Assembly (NCBI GenBank): GCA_900320415.1
Contig: ONSE01000085.1
Span: forward strand, 1-19,364
Length of the DNA stretch: 19,364 bases
Direction: 5' to 3'
Source of the DNA: an uncultured Eubacteriales bacterium
GTDB lineage: Bacteria > Bacillota > Clostridia > Oscillospirales > Acutalibacteraceae
Part shown: piece by piece, positions 15,695-19,364 of the stretch
Numbering within the stretch: the first letter of the stretch is position 1
Layout of the letters: each line of letters begins with the position of its first letter
Program-made: the position numbers and the translations under genes
Notes under the pieces: generated by a model
What the model was told of the DNA's origin: nothing
The model's database searches: none
The model's input: the letters and a program-made list of their open reading frames with translations, nothing else

Positions 15695-17530
15695 ATGAGA
15701 TATTGTCCGTACTGCATGAGTGAAATGGCGGAGGGGGAGGACCGCTGCCCCGCCTGCGGACGAGCGCCTGAGGAGTACCTGTCTCCTCCGCACACTCTCA
15801 GACAGGGCGCGATGCTGAATAACAGATATCTTGTCGGAGGTGTTCTCGGAGAGGGCGGCTTTGGCATCACCTATATCGGACTCGACACGCTGCTGCGGTT
15901 TCGCGTGGCAATCAAGGAATTCTTTCCGAACGGAATGGTGAACCGCAACAACACCGTGACCAATGAGGTACAGAGCATCAGCACCGAAAGCGCGAGGGAG
16001 CTGTTCTCCAAGAGCCGCGAGAACTTTTTGAGGGAAGCCCGCACGCTCGCAAAGTTTACCGATGAACCGGGAATTGTGGCGGTCCGCGATTTTTTTGAGG
16101 AGAACCACACCGTCTACATTGTTATGGAATATCTCGACGGCATCACCCTCAAGAGCTATTTGAAGCAGGTTGGCAGGATCTCTCCCTATAACACGGTGTG
16201 TCTGCTGATGCCCGTGTTCCGTTCTTTGCAAAAAATCCACAAAAAGGGACTGATTCACAGGGATATCAGCCCCGATAATATCATGCTGGTGGGTGAGCAG
16301 GTCAAGCTGCTGGATTTCGGCGCGGCGAGAGAGTTCGCGGACGAAAGAAGCCTGTCAGTCATGCTCAAGCACGGTTATGCGCCGATGGAGCAGTACCGCC
16401 GTCATGGAGCCCAGGGCGCGTGGACAGACGTCTATGCTATCTGCGCCACGATGTACAAGTGCATCACGGGAAGCGTGCCCTCCGATGCTCCCGACAGGGT
16501 GTTTGAGGACGATCTAAAAATGCCTTCTCAGGTCGGCGTGGAGATTGATCCTGCCTTTGAGGAGGTGCTGCGGCGCGGCCTCGCCGTCAAGCCTGACGAG
16601 CGGATTCAGAGCATTGACGAGCTCCTGGAGGAGCTGGATTCCGTGCCGGGGATTGATATCGGGGATTCCCGCGGTCACAGCGGTAATCAGGAGGTCTCTC
16701 GGCGCGATGACAGCGGCCGCACGGTCAGCGGAATCACACAGGACGGCGGCGACATCAGGCTTTCGGAGTATGTGCCCCACCGCGCGGAGCCGGACAGCGA
16801 AGCGCCGCCGAAGCGGGAGGAACCGGAACAAAGACAGGAGCCGCCCTCCTTACCAAAGAAGAAAAAGAGTAATCTGCCTTTGATTCTCGTCATTTCGGCG
16901 GTGGTCGTGGCAGCGGGTATCGCGGCTGCGGTGCTGTTGCTTCCAAAGACCCCTTCCAATGAAGTGAATTCCTCTCTGACCTCCCCGCAGACTGCGGCCG
17001 AAGAGACGGGAGAAACGCAGACAGAGCCGTTCTCGGTCAATCCTGCGGAAATCCAATACCCGGATCTGGGCAATTATTTTCATATTGAAAACGACTTTTT
17101 TACGATGGACGAAGGTCTGTTTGGCAGAGAGCTCGAGGATGTGGCGGGTCTTTTCTCGTCGGGAAATCTGTTCTGGGGCGCGGAGATGCCCGATTTCGGC
17201 AGCGGCTACAAGGTGCTTTGCATTCCCGTTGACAGTCCCTCCAATTACGGCTCGAACTTCGTTCACTCCATCGATATGATATACAAGGACAACAAACTGG
17301 TTGCCGCGCAGTACGAAATCAGGACGGACTTCAAGCAGGAGGTCGTTCTGGCGGCGCGCGAACGCTTCGGAGAGCCTTTCAGCGAAGCTGAGCAGGATAT
17401 TTTCTGGAATGCGGGAGAAAACGGAGCGGTTTTTCGCGTGTGCATGACGCACTATGATGATGACCGTTTTGATGTCAGGGACCTGTTCTGCCAGCGCTAC
17501 TACGCGGCTGATGAAGCGCCGTCCGACTAG
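15695..17530 (+). CDS. Membrane Ser/Thr protein kinase with N-terminal zinc ribbon, catalytically intact
   Basis: 611 residues; ATG at 15695 with CGGAGATG upstream. Zinc ribbon C4-x-x-C7...C18-x-x-C21. Hanks-type kinase about 43-315: Gly loop G52-E-G-G-F-G57, K74 in VAIK, E114 of helix C, H188-R-D190-I-S-P-D-N195, D207-F-G209, and A-P-x-E-Q-Y (229-234), so all catalytic residues are present. A charged linker (320-392) leads to one membrane span (about 393-416). The outer domain (about 447-611) has no PASTA repeats; it is a mixed alpha/beta globular region I do not recognise, plausibly the sensor. Expected to phosphorylate the FHA protein, components of the EssC machine or the pseudokinase encoded next. 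Confidence 0.93.
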   Translation: MRYCPYCMSEMAEGEDRCPACGRAPEEYLSPPHTLRQGAMLNNRYLVGGVLGEGGFGITYIGLDTLLRFRVAIKEFFPNGMVNRNNTVTNEVQSISTESARELFSKSRENFLREARTLAKFTDEPGIVAVRDFFEENHTVYIVMEYLDGITLKSYLKQVGRISPYNTVCLLMPVFRSLQKIHKKGLIHRDISPDNIMLVGEQVKLLDFGAAREFADERSLSVMLKHGYAPMEQYRRHGAQGAWTDVYAICATMYKCITGSVPSDAPDRVFEDDLKMPSQVGVEIDPAFEEVLRRGLAVKPDERIQSIDELLEELDSVPGIDIGDSRGHSGNQEVSRRDDSGRTVSGITQDGGDIRLSEYVPHRAEPDSEAPPKREEPEQRQEPPSLPKKKKSNLPLILVISAVVVAAGIAAAVLLLPKTPSNEVNSSLTSPQTAAEETGETQTEPFSVNPAEIQYPDLGNYFHIENDFFTMDEGLFGRELEDVAGLFSSGNLFWGAEMPDFGSGYKVLCIPVDSPSNYGSNFVHSIDMIYKDNKLVAAQYEIRTDFKQEVVLAARERFGEPFSEAEQDIFWNAGENGAVFRVCMTHYDDDRFDVRDLFCQRYYAADEAPSD

Positions 17531-17548
17531 CGCGAAAGAGGATTGATT

Positions 17549-19364
17549 ATGAAATTCTGTATGAATTGTATGGAGCGGTACGGAGATGAGTTTGGTATTT
17601 GTCCGTCGTGCGGCTTCCGGGAGGGAACGCTCCCGACCAATTCCCGCTGCCTTACCCCTGGTATGGTTCTCGGCGAGCGCTATATTGTGGGAATGCCTCT
17701 TTCCGTCAGCGAGTGGATCATCCGCTATATCGGCTGGGACGCTTTGACGGAAAAACGCGTTGTTCTGAATGAGTACCTTCCGACAAGGTACGCGGTGCGC
17801 GGTGTGGGAGAAACGGCGGTGACGGTTGTCAGGCAGCAGCCGTTCTATCAGTATATGTCAGCGCTTCTGAACAATGCGCGCCTGCTCTCCGAAACACATT
17901 TGCCTGACAGTATCAGCCCTGTGTTTGAGAGCTTTGAAAAGAACAACACCGCCTATGTCGTTTCTGCCTATGAAGAGGGACAGCCGCTGGGAGAGTACCT
18001 TCAGGATCACGCTCCCCTGGAAGAAGCGGAGGCGGAGCGGTTGATGCTGCCTGTACTCAGAGCGCTCGATAAGCTCCATGAAAACGGCTTTGCCGCGGGA
18101 GGCTTCTCTCCCGAAAATATTTTCGTTAGGGACGGAAAACTGGTTTTTCACAGCTACATTGATAACCTTTTCTTCCACATAACCGATAACGCCTCCGATA
18201 TCAGAGCCTCACGGCAGGATTGCTGGTATCCGCCCGAGAGGCTGGAACCGACGGACGCTGTTCGGATTGCTCCCGAAAACGACGTCTATTCGGCGGCTAT
18301 GCTGGTTTACTCCATGCTCGGCGTCAATCCTCCGGACGGGGCGGAACGCAGCAGGGTTTACGCACAAAAACACAGGGATATCCTCGCGAAGCCGACCTCA
18401 GGCGGGGTGAAAATGAGCAGGTCGAAGGAAAACGCTTATATCAACGCCGCGGCTGTTCCGACGGAATTCCGAACACCGAATATGGAGGTGTTCATCAAGG
18501 AGCTGACAAGCGACAAGGAGGTTGTTGTCAACACACAAAAAGGCAAGGGCTTTCCTTTGTGGGCAAAAATTGCAGTTCCCGCCGCGGTGGTGGTGCTGAT
18601 AGCCTCCGCAGTACTGGTAATTCCGATGCTGCTTGGGAAAGGCGCTGCCGACCTTCCCCTGGAGGGGCAGACGGTCGTTCCGAGCGTGATAAACCGCAGT
18701 CTTGAAGAAGCGGAGAGAGAGCTGAAGCAGGCAGGACTGCTGCTTGAAATTGAAGGAAAAAACATTGACGACACATTGGATGAAAACACAGTGCTCGCGC
18801 AGAGTGCGGACGCAGGCGCGATCGTGAGTGTCAACTCCGCGGTCGGTGTTACGGTCAGTGCGCAAAGCGGCGAGTTTTCCATGCCGAATTTCCTTGGTAT
18901 GCGGATGGAGAGCTGTGAGGAGCTGCTCAGTGAGCTCGGGCTGGAAAGCGACGTGAAATATGAGAACAGCGAAAGCGTCGCTCAGGACTGTGTGATGTCC
19001 CAGAGCGTCGAGCCGTATACAAGAGTGGGGGCGGGTCAGAGTATCACGCTCACGGTTTCACAGGGAGCGCTGTATCCGCAGGGGGAAACAGAGGCTGACG
19101 ATTTTACGGGAAAGCCCTATGAGGAAGTAGCCGCGCAATCTCATGCGCCTGTGGAGGTGGCACAGAGAGTCTATGATGACAGCCTTCCCGAGGGAACGGT
19201 TGTCAAGCAGTCCCCCGCAGCGGGCGAAGAAACGGACGGTGAGCCTGTCGAGCTGGTCGTCAGCGCGGCACAGAGCAGCGTAACGGTTCCCGATGTGACA
19301 CTGTTGGATAAGGAACGCGCGGAACAGCTTCTATCCTGCTGCGGACTGAAGGCAGAATTCAACA
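17549..19364 (+). CDS. Zinc-ribbon pseudokinase with PASTA repeats (3' end outside window)
   Basis: 605 codons present, open at the right edge; ATG at 17549 with AAAGAGGA upstream. Zinc ribbon C4-x-x-C7...C18-x-x-C21 as in the preceding kinase. The kinase fold (about 38-320) aligns along its length with that kinase but lost the chemistry: Gly loop GEGGFG became SVSEWI, VAIK became VVLN (N74), HRD became AGG (183-185), DFG became HSY (201-203); only the S-P-E-N segment (187-190) persists. One membrane span (about 339-361) is followed by PASTA-type repeats at about 376-438, 443-504, 517-572 and from 578 on. Predicted to bind peptidoglycan or muropeptide outside and partners inside, not to phosphorylate. 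Topology is like EssB/YukC. Confidence 0.9.
   Translation, partial: MKFCMNCMERYGDEFGICPSCGFREGTLPTNSRCLTPGMVLGERYIVGMPLSVSEWIIRYIGWDALTEKRVVLNEYLPTRYAVRGVGETAVTVVRQQPFYQYMSALLNNARLLSETHLPDSISPVFESFEKNNTAYVVSAYEEGQPLGEYLQDHAPLEEAEAERLMLPVLRALDKLHENGFAAGGFSPENIFVRDGKLVFHSYIDNLFFHITDNASDIRASRQDCWYPPERLEPTDAVRIAPENDVYSAAMLVYSMLGVNPPDGAERSRVYAQKHRDILAKPTSGGVKMSRSKENAYINAAAVPTEFRTPNMEVFIKELTSDKEVVVNTQKGKGFPLWAKIAVPAAVVVLIASAVLVIPMLLGKGAADLPLEGQTVVPSVINRSLEEAERELKQAGLLLEIEGKNIDDTLDENTVLAQSADAGAIVSVNSAVGVTVSAQSGEFSMPNFLGMRMESCEELLSELGLESDVKYENSESVAQDCVMSQSVEPYTRVGAGQSITLTVSQGALYPQGETEADDFTGKPYEEVAAQSHAPVEVAQRVYDDSLPEGTVVKQSPAAGEETDGEPVELVVSAAQSSVTVPDVTLLDKERAEQLLSCCGLKAEFN

Overview
The window carries a long, tightly packed, single-strand gene cluster that reads as a non-canonical type VII secretion (T7SSb/ESX-like) locus from a Gram-positive, most likely gut-type Clostridia (Bacillota; Oscillospirales/Ruminococcaceae is my guess). 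The lineage call is inference from AGGAGG-type ribosome sites with some GTG/TTG starts, GC-rich genes separated by AT-rich promoter DNA, a short-tailed signal peptide, and PASTA- and zinc-ribbon-containing proteins of the kind common in these bacteria.

Layout. Positions 1-648 (minus strand) hold the 5' part of a secreted, probably beta-helical surface protein. Positions 649-1061 are a divergent intergenic region with one convincing sigma-A-type promoter in each direction and an inverted repeat between them. From 1062 to the right edge everything is on the plus strand, with gaps under about 70 bp and one ATGA overlap, so one transcript is plausible. In order: a coiled-coil small protein (1062-1646); two large paralogous membrane-active proteins with a shared N-terminal domain and glycine-rich cores (1665-3716, 3736-5280), which are candidate substrates; a TPR protein (5350-6963); three WXG100-like proteins (6975-7987); a Val/Pro repeat protein (8003-8953); an EssC-type ATPase split into two genes (8982-12086, 12083-13636); a fourth WXG100 protein (13649-13969); a PP2C phosphatase (13973-14704); a zinc-ribbon/FHA protein (14737-15645); an active zinc-ribbon Ser/Thr kinase with one membrane span (15695-17530); and a zinc-ribbon pseudokinase with PASTA repeats that runs off the window (17549->19364).

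How it may work (inference). The split FtsK/SpoIIIE-family ATPase would power export of WXG100 heterodimers and the large substrates, with the coiled-coil and TPR proteins as adaptors. A kinase/phosphatase/FHA triad similar in logic to the T6SS threonine-phosphorylation pathway would gate it. EsaA, EssA and EssB are not visible. The EssC N-terminus looks like a YukD/EsaB ubiquitin-like fold rather than the usual FHA pair, while an FHA domain is supplied separately. The PASTA pseudokinase has the same topology as EssB/YukC (cytosolic kinase-like fold, one span, outer domain). These rearrangements are the main novelty of the window.
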